Positions 36,308 to 43,578 of a stretch of DNA of 56,415 bases are shown here, one piece after another. A program made the translations under genes and the position numbers. Below the pieces are notes generated by a model that searched no databases, was not told where the DNA came from, and was given only the letters and a program-made list of their open reading frames with translations. Where the stretch lies: positions 1 to 56,415 of the forward strand of contig NZ_SSBJ01000042.1 of NCBI RefSeq assembly GCF_004795055.1. The letters are read 5' to 3'. How positions within the stretch are numbered: the stretch's first letter is position 1; each line of letters starts with the position of its first letter. The DNA is from Streptomyces sp. A1136 (GTDB lineage Bacteria > Actinomycetota > Actinomycetes > Streptomycetales > Streptomycetaceae).

Positions 36308-36341
36308 CGCCGAGCCGGCACATCGCCTCAGGCGTGCGCGC

Positions 36342-36372
36342 AAGGGTCCTGCCCCCAGGGGGCGGGGCCCTT
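36342..36372 (+). terminator. crp terminator
   Basis: Imperfect GC-rich hairpin between AAGGG (36342) and CCCTT (36372), 35 bases after the crp stop. Confidence 0.6.
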
Positions 36373-36384
36373 CCGTCGTCCGCC

Positions 36385-36460
36385 GTGACGTCGGCTTCCC
36401 CGCGATGCCGGTTCCCGTGACGTCATCTCCGGTGACGTCATCTCCGGTGACGTCTTCCCC
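36385..36460. repeat. GTGACGTC repeat array
   Basis: GTGACGTC occurs four times, at 36385, 36417, 36432 and 36447. The last three are in register as 15-base units GTGACGTCATCTCCG, and two of them contain the palindrome TGACGTCA. The array ends 22-35 bases before the nucleotidyltransferase start and may be its operator. Confidence 0.7.
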
Positions 36461-36481
36461 CGGAACGGGCAGGGTGGTGGC

Positions 36482-37354
36482 ATGGGGCACAAGGGTCTGG
36501 ACGCACAGGGGTACTTCGAGCGCGAGGGCTCGCTCGGCCGGGTGCCGCGGACGTTCGCGCCGGTCGTCGCCGCCGCGCGGGAGCGGATCGCCGAGGCGTA
36601 CGGGCGGCGGCTGCACAGCGCGTACCTGTACGGCTCCGTGCCGCGCGGGACGGCCCGCCCCGGGCGCTCGGACCTCGACTTGCTGCTCGCCCTGCACCGG
36701 GAACCCGCCGACGACGACCGGGACACCGCCGACGTACTCGGGCGGGGGCTTGACGAGGACTTCCCGGAGATCGACGGGGTGGGCGTCCTGCTCTACGGCA
36801 AGGACCGGTTGCTGAGCGAGGAGGAACGTTTCGACCTGGGCTGGTTCCTCGCCTGCCTGAGCACGCCGCTGCTCGGCGAGGACCTGGCCGAGCAGTTGCC
36901 CCGGTACCGGCCGGACGGCGTGCTCGCCCGGGAGACCAACGGCGGCCTGGCCGCCCTGCTGCCCGCCTGGCGGAGCAGGGTGCGGGAGGCCTCGTCGCCC
37001 GAGGAGCACCGGAAGCTGAGCCGGTCCTACGCGCGGCACCTGGTACGCAGCGGGTTCACCTTGGTCATGCCCTGGTGGGGCGGCTGGACCAGCGACCTCG
37101 TCGAGTCGGCGGAGGTCTTCGGCCGGTACTACCCCGACCGTGCGGCGCAGATGCGGGCGGCGGCCGCGGTGGCGCTGGAGCCGGTCGCGGACCCCGCGGT
37201 CCTGCGCACGTACACGGAGGACCTCGGGCCGTGGCTCGCGCGGGAGTACACCGCCCGCCACGGCGTCCCCGGGCGGGGCCGGAGCCGGACCGTGGCCGAG
37301 GCTTCCCGCCCGGCCGGCCTTGGCGGCAGCGTCATGGGCCCCGGGCCTCGGTAG
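36482..37354 (+). CDS. nucleotidyltransferase-domain protein
   Basis: 290 residues. The polymerase-beta-like NTase motif is AYLYGSVPRGTARPGRSDLD, near residues 47-66, with the GS and D-x-D metal ligands. The C-terminal helical part (KLSRSYARHLVRSGFTLVMP, WGGWTSDLVESAEVFGRYYP) is likely a substrate-binding domain. It resembles MNT/aminoglycoside-transferase-like enzymes, but the target (small molecule, protein or tRNA) cannot be told. It lies downstream of the GTGACGTC array. Confidence 0.8.
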   Translation: MGHKGLDAQGYFEREGSLGRVPRTFAPVVAAARERIAEAYGRRLHSAYLYGSVPRGTARPGRSDLDLLLALHREPADDDRDTADVLGRGLDEDFPEIDGVGVLLYGKDRLLSEEERFDLGWFLACLSTPLLGEDLAEQLPRYRPDGVLARETNGGLAALLPAWRSRVREASSPEEHRKLSRSYARHLVRSGFTLVMPWWGGWTSDLVESAEVFGRYYPDRAAQMRAAAAVALEPVADPAVLRTYTEDLGPWLAREYTARHGVPGRGRSRTVAEASRPAGLGGSVMGPGPR

Positions 37355-37380
37355 GCCCGGCATGACCGGAAAGACCCGGC

Positions 37381-37680
37381 CTAGGCCTCGGTTCGGTCGG
37401 TGAGCGCCTCGACCGCGTGCTTGGCCTCCGCGAGTCCCGAACCCGTGGCGCGGCGGTGGGCGCGAATGGCTTCGATGGTGCGGCCGTCGCGGGCCAGGGC
37501 CCGCACCTCGTCCATCGCCGCCGGTTCGGGCTCCTCGATGCCGAAGTGGTCCAGCACCAGGCCCAGGCGGCGCTCCAGGCCGTCCGCCCGGCGTTCGAGG
37601 GCCTTCATCCGCAAGGTCACGGTCGAGGTGATCCACGAGGCCGTGGCGAGCAGCGCCAACAGCAGGAAAAGTGTCGTCAT
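37381..37680 (-). CDS. membrane-anchored protein with ribosomal L7/L12 C-terminal-like domain
   Basis: 99 residues. A single N-terminal membrane helix (TTLFLLLALLATASWITSTV) leads into a coiled-coil (RMKALERRADGLERRLGLVL). A C-terminal segment, MDEVRALARDGRTIEAIRAH followed by RRATGSGLAEAKHAVEAL, reads like the bL12 C-terminal domain. It is the last gene of a three-gene operon, its ATG overlapping the MBL gene stop. Function unknown; it may tether something at the membrane. Confidence 0.82.
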   Translation of the reverse strand: MTTLFLLLALLATASWITSTVTLRMKALERRADGLERRLGLVLDHFGIEEPEPAAMDEVRALARDGRTIEAIRAHRRATGSGLAEAKHAVEALTDRTEA

Positions 37681-38522
37681 TCAGGGCCCCCCGGGATCAG
37701 TCCGTGATCTTGAAGGTACTCCAGCTGGGCCCGGACAGACCATTCGGCGATCGGCCAAAGCGACCGGTCCACATCGGCGTAGACGTAGGCCACGACCGCC
37801 TCGGGGGTGAGGAAACCGTTCTCCACGGCGGTCTCGACCTGCGCCAGCCGATGGGCACGGTGGGCCAGGTAGAACTCGACCGCCCCCTGCGCGTCGTCCA
37901 GGACCGGGCCGTGGCCCGGGAGCACCGTGTGGACCCCGTCGTCGACCGTGAGGGAGCGCAGGCGGCGCAGGGAGTCCAGGTAGTCGCCGAGCCGCCCGTC
38001 GGGGTGCGCGACGACGGTCGTACCGCGCCCGAGGATGGTGTCGCCGGTCAGGACGGCCCGGTCGGCGGGCAGGTGGAACGAGAGGGAGTCGGAGGTGTGA
38101 CCGGGCGTCGCGACCACACGCAGCTCCAGGCCGCCGACCCGGACGCCCTGGCCCGCCGACAGGCCCTCGTCGCCGAGCCGCAGGGCCGGGTCCAAGGCGC
38201 GGACCTTGGTGCCGGTGAGCTCGGCGAAGCGGCCGGCGCCCTCCGCGTGGTCGGGGTGGCCGTGGGTGAGAAGGGTCAGGGCGACGCGCTTGCCGGCCTC
38301 CTCGGCGGTGCGGATGACGGCCCGGAGGTGCCCCTCGTCGAGCGGGCCGGGGTCGATGACGACGGCCAGGTCGGAGTCGGGCTCGGAGACGAGCCAGGTG
38401 TTGGTCCCGTCCAGGGTCATCGCGGAGGCGTTGGGAGCCAGGACGTTGACCGCGCGGGCGGTGGCGGGCCCCGAGGAGACCACTCCGCGGGGCTGGCCGG
38501 GCAGGCTTGCGGCGTCGGTCAT
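37677..38522 (-). CDS. MBL-fold metallo-hydrolase (LACTB2-like)
   Basis: 281 residues. Metal ligands are in LLTHGHPDHAEGAGRF, VATPGHTSDSLSF, VLTGDTILG and VLPGHGPVL. The C-terminal part with a winged-helix look (ENGFLTPEAVVAYVYADV) matches LACTB2-type hydrolases, some of which are RNases. Coupled by ATGA overlaps to the Nudix gene upstream and the L12-like gene downstream. Confidence 0.88.
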   Translation of the reverse strand: MTDAASLPGQPRGVVSSGPATARAVNVLAPNASAMTLDGTNTWLVSEPDSDLAVVIDPGPLDEGHLRAVIRTAEEAGKRVALTLLTHGHPDHAEGAGRFAELTGTKVRALDPALRLGDEGLSAGQGVRVGGLELRVVATPGHTSDSLSFHLPADRAVLTGDTILGRGTTVVAHPDGRLGDYLDSLRRLRSLTVDDGVHTVLPGHGPVLDDAQGAVEFYLAHRAHRLAQVETAVENGFLTPEAVVAYVYADVDRSLWPIAEWSVRAQLEYLQDHGLIPGGPE

Positions 38523-39448
38523 GCGGTGGCACCTCCGGGGCGTCCGAGGCGGACGCGCTTGGTGAACTCATCGTGCCCCGGCCAGCTGAGCACCACATCC
38601 CCGCCCTCCAGGGCCGCCTGCGCGAGGATCGGGGTCAGGTCCTGGGCCGCTGCCCCGGCCAGGGCGTCGGCGGCGCTCTCGTACGGCTCCAGGGAGCGCA
38701 GCGTGGAGATGGTGGGCGGCATCATCAGCAGCTCGCCCTTGTCATAGCCCGCGGCCGCATCCTCGGGGCGGATCCACACCGTCCGGTCGGCCTCGGTGGA
38801 GGCGTTGCGGGTGCGCTGCCCCTCGGGGAGGGCGGCGACGAAGAACCAGGTGTCGTAGCGGCGGGGCTCGAACGCGGGGGTGATCCAGCGGGCCCAGGCC
38901 CCGAGCAGGTCCGAGCGCAGCAGGAGGCCGCGGCGGTCGAGGAACTCGGCGAAGGACAGCTCGCGGGCGACGAGGGCCAGCCGGTCGGCCTCCCAGTCGT
39001 CGCCGGTCGTGTCGCCGACGATCGTGTCGGGGGCTTCACCGGCGAGCAGGACCCCGGCTTCCTCGTAGGTCTCGCGGACGGCTCCGCAGACGATGGCCTG
39101 GGCCGTACGGGGGTCCGTGCCGAGGCGGTCCGCCCAGTCCGCGAGACCGGGTCCCGCCCAGCCGATGCGGTGGTCCTCGTCGCGGGGGTCGACCCCGCCG
39201 CCTGGGTAGGCGTAGGCGCCGCCGGCGAAGGCCATGGAGGTGCGCCGGCGCAGCATGTGCACGGCCGGACCGGAGTCGGTGTCGCGCAGCAGCATCACGG
39301 TGGCGGCGCGTCTGGGCTCGACGGGAGTGAGGGAACCGTCCGCGAGCGCGCGGATGCGGTCGGGCCACTCCGGGGGATACCACTGGCCCCCGGCGGGCGT
39401 GGCCTCGTCCGGGTGCGACTGCTGCTGTCCCTGCTCACCGTTGGGCAT
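38519..39448 (-). CDS. Nudix hydrolase, NUDT19-like
   Basis: 309 residues. The Nudix box is split as in NUDT19 relatives: AFAGGAYAYPGGGVDPRDED, then after an insertion AIVCGAVRETYEEAGVLLAG. Relatives act on CoA species or related diphosphates. First gene of the Nudix-MBL-L12-like operon. The ATG follows TAGCAT with a six-base spacer (39455-39460, minus strand) and has no ribosome binding site, so a leaderless start is likely. Confidence 0.85.
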   Translation of the reverse strand: MPNGEQGQQQSHPDEATPAGGQWYPPEWPDRIRALADGSLTPVEPRRAATVMLLRDTDSGPAVHMLRRRTSMAFAGGAYAYPGGGVDPRDEDHRIGWAGPGLADWADRLGTDPRTAQAIVCGAVRETYEEAGVLLAGEAPDTIVGDTTGDDWEADRLALVARELSFAEFLDRRGLLLRSDLLGAWARWITPAFEPRRYDTWFFVAALPEGQRTRNASTEADRTVWIRPEDAAAGYDKGELLMMPPTISTLRSLEPYESAADALAGAAAQDLTPILAQAALEGGDVVLSWPGHDEFTKRVRLGRPGGATA

Positions 39449-39764
39449 GGCCGGATGCTACGGCCATCCGGCCCGATGTTCGAGGGCCCGCCGCCCGGTC
39501 GGGCCTCGCCTTCGCGGGCCCGAACCGCAACCGCCCCGCGCCGCGGCGACGGGCAGCCTCCGGGCTACGAGCGCCGCCACGCGGCCACCGCCCGGCCCCG
39601 CGCCAACGGGCCGGCCCGAGGGGCTCAAGGGTCCGGATACGGCGGGGCGGCCGAGCCGCCGGCCCGCCACGGTCCGGGCGAACCGGCCCGGCCCGTGCGC
39701 CGCCTCGCCCCGCCGAGCAACCGCGGCGGGGCAAGGGGCGGGGACGGGCCCGGGAGGGAGCGGG
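39449..39764. other. gene-free GC-rich interval
   Basis: 316 bases between the Nudix operon promoter and the RidA stop. Apart from the -10 box at 39455-39460 I see nothing; the long open frames are composition artefacts. Confidence 0.55.
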
Positions 39765-40238
39765 TCAGGCCTCGGGGGTGAGCTCGACCTGGATCTCGAC
39801 CTCGACCGGAGCGTCCAGCGGCAGAACCGCCACGCCGACCGCGCTGCGGGCGTGGACGCCCTTCTCGCCGAGCACCTCACCCAGCAGCTCGCTCGCGCCG
39901 TTCAGCACACCCGGCTGCCCGGTGAAGTCCGGGGCGGACGCCACGAAGCCGACGACCTTCACGACCCGCGCGATCTTGTCCAGGTCGCCGATCACCGACT
40001 TGACGGCCGCCAGCGCGTTCAGCGCGCAGGTCGCGGCCAGCTCCTTCGCCTGCTCCGCCGACACCTCGGCGCCGACCTTGCCGGTGACCGGCATGCTGCC
40101 CTTGACCATCGGCAGCTGACCGGCGGTGTACACGTAGACGCCCGACCGCACGGCCGGCTGGTAGGCGGCCAGCGGCGGCACGACGTCCGGCAGGGTCAGG
40201 CCGAGCTCGGCCAGCCTCGCCTCGACGGCCCCGCTCAT
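39765..40238 (-). CDS. RidA family protein
   Basis: 157 residues. The fold is clear from VYVYTAGQLPMVKGSMPVTG and the C-terminal SAVGVAVLPLDAPVEVEIQVEL. RidA proteins deaminate reactive enamine/imine intermediates, but the arginine found in active RidA enzymes (in a C-R-x-A-V-x-V context) is replaced here by HARSAVGVAVL, so activity is uncertain. The ATG overlaps the stop of the small DUF4177 gene (ATGA). Confidence 0.85.
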   Translation of the reverse strand: MSGAVEARLAELGLTLPDVVPPLAAYQPAVRSGVYVYTAGQLPMVKGSMPVTGKVGAEVSAEQAKELAATCALNALAAVKSVIGDLDKIARVVKVVGFVASAPDFTGQPGVLNGASELLGEVLGEKGVHARSAVGVAVLPLDAPVEVEIQVELTPEA

Positions 40239-40399
40239 GCGGCCTTCTCCCGCTTCATGTAGGCCACGAGCTGCTCGGGGTTGTTCGGCCCGGGCACGAC
40301 CTGGACGAGCTCCCAGCCGTCCTCGCCCCAGGTGTCCAGGATCTGCTTGGTGGCGTGGACCAGCAGCGGGACCGTCGCGTATTCGAACTTCTTGGTCAT
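40235..40399 (-). CDS. small DUF4177 family protein
   Basis: 54 residues, MTKKFEYATVPLLVHATKQI through DTWGEDGWELVQVVPGP to a Lys/Glu-rich end. The pattern 'Y-x-T-V-P ... W-G-x-x-G-W-E-L-V' is that of DUF4177 proteins, often found next to a RidA gene in Streptomyces. The ATG follows TACCCT with a seven-base spacer (leaderless). Its stop overlaps the RidA start. It is divergent from the ArsA-like pair. Confidence 0.85.
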   Translation of the reverse strand: MTKKFEYATVPLLVHATKQILDTWGEDGWELVQVVPGPNNPEQLVAYMKREKAA

Positions 40400-40483
40400 G
40401 GGAGCGAGGGTAGTGCCTGTCGCCCGGGCCTCTCGCGCGGCCTCGTTCCCCGGCCCGGAACACGAACCGTCCGGCCGACTCGT

Positions 40484-40489
40484 TAGGCT
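40484..40489 (+). promoter_or_regulatory. leaderless -10 box TAGGCT of the ArsA-like operon
   Basis: Eight bases before the GTG at 40498. The 98-base gap to the divergent gene has no binding site for ribosomes. Confidence 0.5.
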
Positions 40490-40497
40490 CGGACGCT

Positions 40498-41484
40498 GTG
40501 AGCAGGCTCCAGGTGGTCAGCGGCAAGGGCGGCACCGGCAAGACCACGGTCGCCGCCGCACTCGCACTCGCCCTCGCGCGCGAGGGCAGACGGACTCTGT
40601 TGGTGGAGGTCGAGGGCAGGCAGGGCATCGCGCAGCTCTTCGGCGCGCAGGCGCTCCCGTACGAGGAACGGAAGATCGCCGTCGCGCCGGGCGGCGGCGG
40701 TGAGGTGTACGCGCTCGCCATCGACGCCGAACGCGCGCTGCTGGACTACCTCCAGATGTTCTACAAGCTCGGTTCCGCCGGGCGCGCGCTCAAGAAGCTC
40801 GGCGCGATCGACTTCGCGACGACCATCGCGCCGGGCCTGCGCGACGTCCTGCTGACCGGCAAGGCCTGCGAGGCGGTCCGGCGCAAGGACAAGGCCGGGC
40901 GGTACGTCTACGACCACGTGATCATGGACGCGCCGCCGACGGGGCGGATCACGCGCTTCCTGAACGTCAACGACGAGGTGGCCGGGCTGGCCCGGTTCGG
41001 GCCCATCCACAACCAGGCGCAGGCCGTCATGAAGGTCCTGAAGTCCCCGGAGACGGCCGTCCACCTGGTGACGCTGCTGGAGGAGATGCCGGTCCAGGAG
41101 ACGGCGGACGGGATCGCCGAACTGGAGGCGGCCGGGCTGCCCGTGGGCCGGGTCGTCGTGAACATGGTCCGCCCGCACCACTTGGACGAGGAGGCCCTGG
41201 GCGCGGCGGCCGGCGAGCGCCGGGCCGATGTGGCCAAGGCCCTGTCCCGCGCGGGCCTGGGCGGCGCGCGCCGCGGCGGTCTGGCCGAGCGGCTGGTGGA
41301 CCCGCTGCTCGCGCAGGCCGCCGAACACACGAGCCGGGTACGGCTGGAGCGGGAGCAGCGGACGGTGCTGGAGGGGCTGGACGTGCCGACGTACGAACTT
41401 CCCCTGCTCGGCGGCGCCGGCATGGACCTGGCCGGCCTGTACGAGCTGGCGACGGAACTGCGCAAGCAGGCGGTCGACGCATGA
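40498..41484 (+). CDS. ArsA-like ATPase, first of a pair
   Basis: 328 residues. Deviant Walker A SGKGGTGKTTVAAAL at the N-terminus, switch/Walker B IMDAPPTGRITRFLNV, and a long helical ArsA-type C-terminal half (RFGPIHNQAQAVMKVLKSPE). There is no arsenic or Get3 cysteine pair, so metal transport is unlikely; the actinobacterial pair has no settled function. The GTG is leaderless and the stop overlaps the second ATPase (ATGA). Confidence 0.88.
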   Translation: MSRLQVVSGKGGTGKTTVAAALALALAREGRRTLLVEVEGRQGIAQLFGAQALPYEERKIAVAPGGGGEVYALAIDAERALLDYLQMFYKLGSAGRALKKLGAIDFATTIAPGLRDVLLTGKACEAVRRKDKAGRYVYDHVIMDAPPTGRITRFLNVNDEVAGLARFGPIHNQAQAVMKVLKSPETAVHLVTLLEEMPVQETADGIAELEAAGLPVGRVVVNMVRPHHLDEEALGAAAGERRADVAKALSRAGLGGARRGGLAERLVDPLLAQAAEHTSRVRLEREQRTVLEGLDVPTYELPLLGGAGMDLAGLYELATELRKQAVDA

Positions 41485-42803
41485 CCGAGCGCGGGACGAC
41501 GACGCGGAAGCCGACGGACGAGAAGCAGACGACCGGGAAGCTGGTGGCCGACGAGATGGGCCTGGACACTCCGCCCGCGCTGGCGGTCGACACGCTGCTG
41601 GACGACCCGAAGACCCGGATCATCGTGTGCTGCGGCTCGGGTGGCGTCGGCAAGACCACCACGGCGGCGGCGCTCGGAGTACGGGCGGCCGAGCGCGGCC
41701 GGAAGGTGGTCGTGCTGACCATCGACCCGGCGCGCCGACTGGCCCAGTCGATGGGGATCGCCTCGCTGGACAACACGCCGCGCAAGGTCGCGGGCGTATC
41801 GGGCGACGGCGGTGAACTGCACGCCATGATGCTCGACATGAAGCGCACCTTCGACGAGATCGTCGAGGCGCACGCGGACGGCGAGCGGGCCCGGGCCATC
41901 CTGGCGAACCCTTTCTACCAGTCCCTGTCGGCCGGTTTCGCGGGCACGCAGGAGTACATGGCGATGGAGAAGCTGGGACAGCTGCGGGCGCGGGACGACT
42001 GGGACCTGATCGTGGTCGACACCCCGCCGAGCCGGTCCGCGCTGGACTTCCTCGACGCGCCGAAGCGCCTGGGATCGTTCCTGGACGGGAAGTTCATCCG
42101 GGTCCTGATGGCTCCGGCGAAGGTCGGCGGGCGGGCCGGGATGAAGTTCCTCAACGTCGGCATGTCGCTGATGACCGGCACGCTGAGCAAGTTGATGGGC
42201 GCCTCGCTGTTGAAGGACGTACAGACCTTCGTGGCCGCGATGGACACGATGTTCGGTGGCTTCCGCACCCGCGCGGACGCGACCTTCCGACTCCTCCAGG
42301 CCCCGGGCACGGCCTTCCTGGTGGTCGCCGCGCCCGAGCCGGACGCCCTGCGCGAGGCGGCGTACTTCGTCGAGCGGCTGGCGGCGGAGCGGATGCCACT
42401 GGCCGGCCTGGTGCTGAACCGGGTCCATGACAGTGCCGCCGAACAGCTCTCCGCGGAGCGGGCGTTGGCCGCCGCAGAGAATCTTGAAGAGGCGGGCATT
42501 GTCGATCAGGAGTCCGGGAAAGCTGGACTTCGTGACTCGGACGCGGACACCGGCACTCCCGAGACCGGCTCCCCCAGCGCCGTCGACGCCGACGTGGACG
42601 AGATCACCGCGGGACTGCTGCGTCTGCATGCCGAGCGGATGCAGGTGATCGCGCGCGAGCAACGCACGCGTGACCGCTTCACCTCACTGCATCCCGAGGT
42701 GGCGGTGGCCGAAGTGGCCGCCCTGCCCGGCGATGTGCACGACCTCGCCGGGCTACGGGCCATCGGAGAACGGCTCGCGACCGGGGTTCCGGCCGGAGCG
42801 TAG
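41481..42803 (+). CDS. ArsA-like ATPase, second of a pair
   Basis: 440 residues. A 45-residue leader precedes Walker A CCGSGGVGKTTTAAALGVRA. LTIDPARRLAQSMGI and IVVDTPPSRSALDFLDAP follow. The protein is longer than its partner by an insertion near the C-terminus, rich in Asp/Ser/Thr (KAGLRDSDADTGTPETGS). The overlap with the upstream gene suggests the two form a heterodimer like the two halves of ArsA. It lies next to wblA, as in other Streptomyces. Confidence 0.88.
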   Translation: MTERGTTTRKPTDEKQTTGKLVADEMGLDTPPALAVDTLLDDPKTRIIVCCGSGGVGKTTTAAALGVRAAERGRKVVVLTIDPARRLAQSMGIASLDNTPRKVAGVSGDGGELHAMMLDMKRTFDEIVEAHADGERARAILANPFYQSLSAGFAGTQEYMAMEKLGQLRARDDWDLIVVDTPPSRSALDFLDAPKRLGSFLDGKFIRVLMAPAKVGGRAGMKFLNVGMSLMTGTLSKLMGASLLKDVQTFVAAMDTMFGGFRTRADATFRLLQAPGTAFLVVAAPEPDALREAAYFVERLAAERMPLAGLVLNRVHDSAAEQLSAERALAAAENLEEAGIVDQESGKAGLRDSDADTGTPETGSPSAVDADVDEITAGLLRLHAERMQVIAREQRTRDRFTSLHPEVAVAEVAALPGDVHDLAGLRAIGERLATGVPAGA

Positions 42804-42831
42804 ACGTTCGCGTACGTGCGGTGCGGGTGGT

Positions 42832-43182
42832 TTACCCGGCTGCCGCGTACGTCTCGTACGGAACGTCGATCTCCGCGTCGACATCCATGGTGAGGATGCC
42901 CGTACTGCGCTCGTACTCCGTGCGGGCGGTTTCGAGCAGCCGTCGCCACGAGGTGACGGTGGGACGCCGGCGCAGCAACGCGCGACGCTCCCGCTCGGTC
43001 ATTCCGCCCCATACTCCGAACTCGACACGGTTGTCGAGCGCGTCGGCCAGGCACTCGGTCCGCACCGGACACCCGGTGCACACCGCCTTGGCCCTGTTCT
43101 GTGCCGCTCCTTGAACGAACAGTTCATCCGGATCGGTAGTGCGGCAGGCTGCCTGCGCACTCCAGTCGGTAACCCAGCCCAT
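42832..43182 (-). CDS. wblA: WhiB-like regulator WblA
   Basis: 116 residues. Cys13, Cys35, Cys38 and Cys44 (AAC and CTGCPVRTEC) hold the iron-sulfur cluster. The GVWGGMTERERRALLRRRP turn and basic stretch define the WhiB family. The start MGWVTDWSAQAACRTTDPDE is that of WblA, which in Streptomyces represses antibiotic genes and is needed for aerial hyphae to mature. A longer frame from 43239 lacks a binding site; the ATG at 43182 follows GGGAGAGGA. Confidence 0.94.
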   Translation of the reverse strand: MGWVTDWSAQAACRTTDPDELFVQGAAQNRAKAVCTGCPVRTECLADALDNRVEFGVWGGMTERERRALLRRRPTVTSWRRLLETARTEYERSTGILTMDVDAEIDVPYETYAAAG

Positions 43183-43578
43183 CCCGGCGCCGTCCTCTCC
43201 CGAATCGAGGCTCCCCCACGGCGGCAGCGGCATATTCACCGCTGCCAGTTGAGGACGTTACGGAAGGCGAGCACAGCGCAACACCCCCGACGGGCCCAAT
43301 CTTGAATGGTCCGAACGGACTATGGGTAAGCGGCAGATCACCCGACGGAGTGATCGGACGACATGCCCGACCATTCCGGCGATTCGGGTGAAATCGGAGA
43401 TTCACCACCGGACACCATCCGAGTGAACGGCGGGATTCGGACATCAGTCCACCGCATTCGGCAAGGGTGAAAATCAAGCCGAGGGGTTGATGTCGCGCCG
43501 CACTGCTGTGACAGTTGGGGCCAGCTTAGGCCAAGGCATTCGCGCGTGTCCGGTGAATGAGAACGTAGGCTGCCCTCC
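43183..43578. promoter_or_regulatory. wblA upstream region with two inverted repeats, and PBP promoter
   Basis: 396 bases, less GC-rich than average, shared by divergent wblA and the penicillin-binding protein gene. It contains GATCAC-N8-GTGATC (43336-43355) and GGTGAA-N8-TTCACC (43387-43106 of the next block, i.e. 43387-43406). Their half-sites TCACCC/GAGTGA resemble BldD half-sites but with wider spacing. TAGGCT (43566-43571) lies seven bases before the PBP start codon. Confidence 0.45.

Noticed and set aside
40498..41484. Arsenite efflux or Get3 function for the ArsA-like proteins
   Set aside because: No arsenic-binding or CxxC cysteines and no ars genes nearby.
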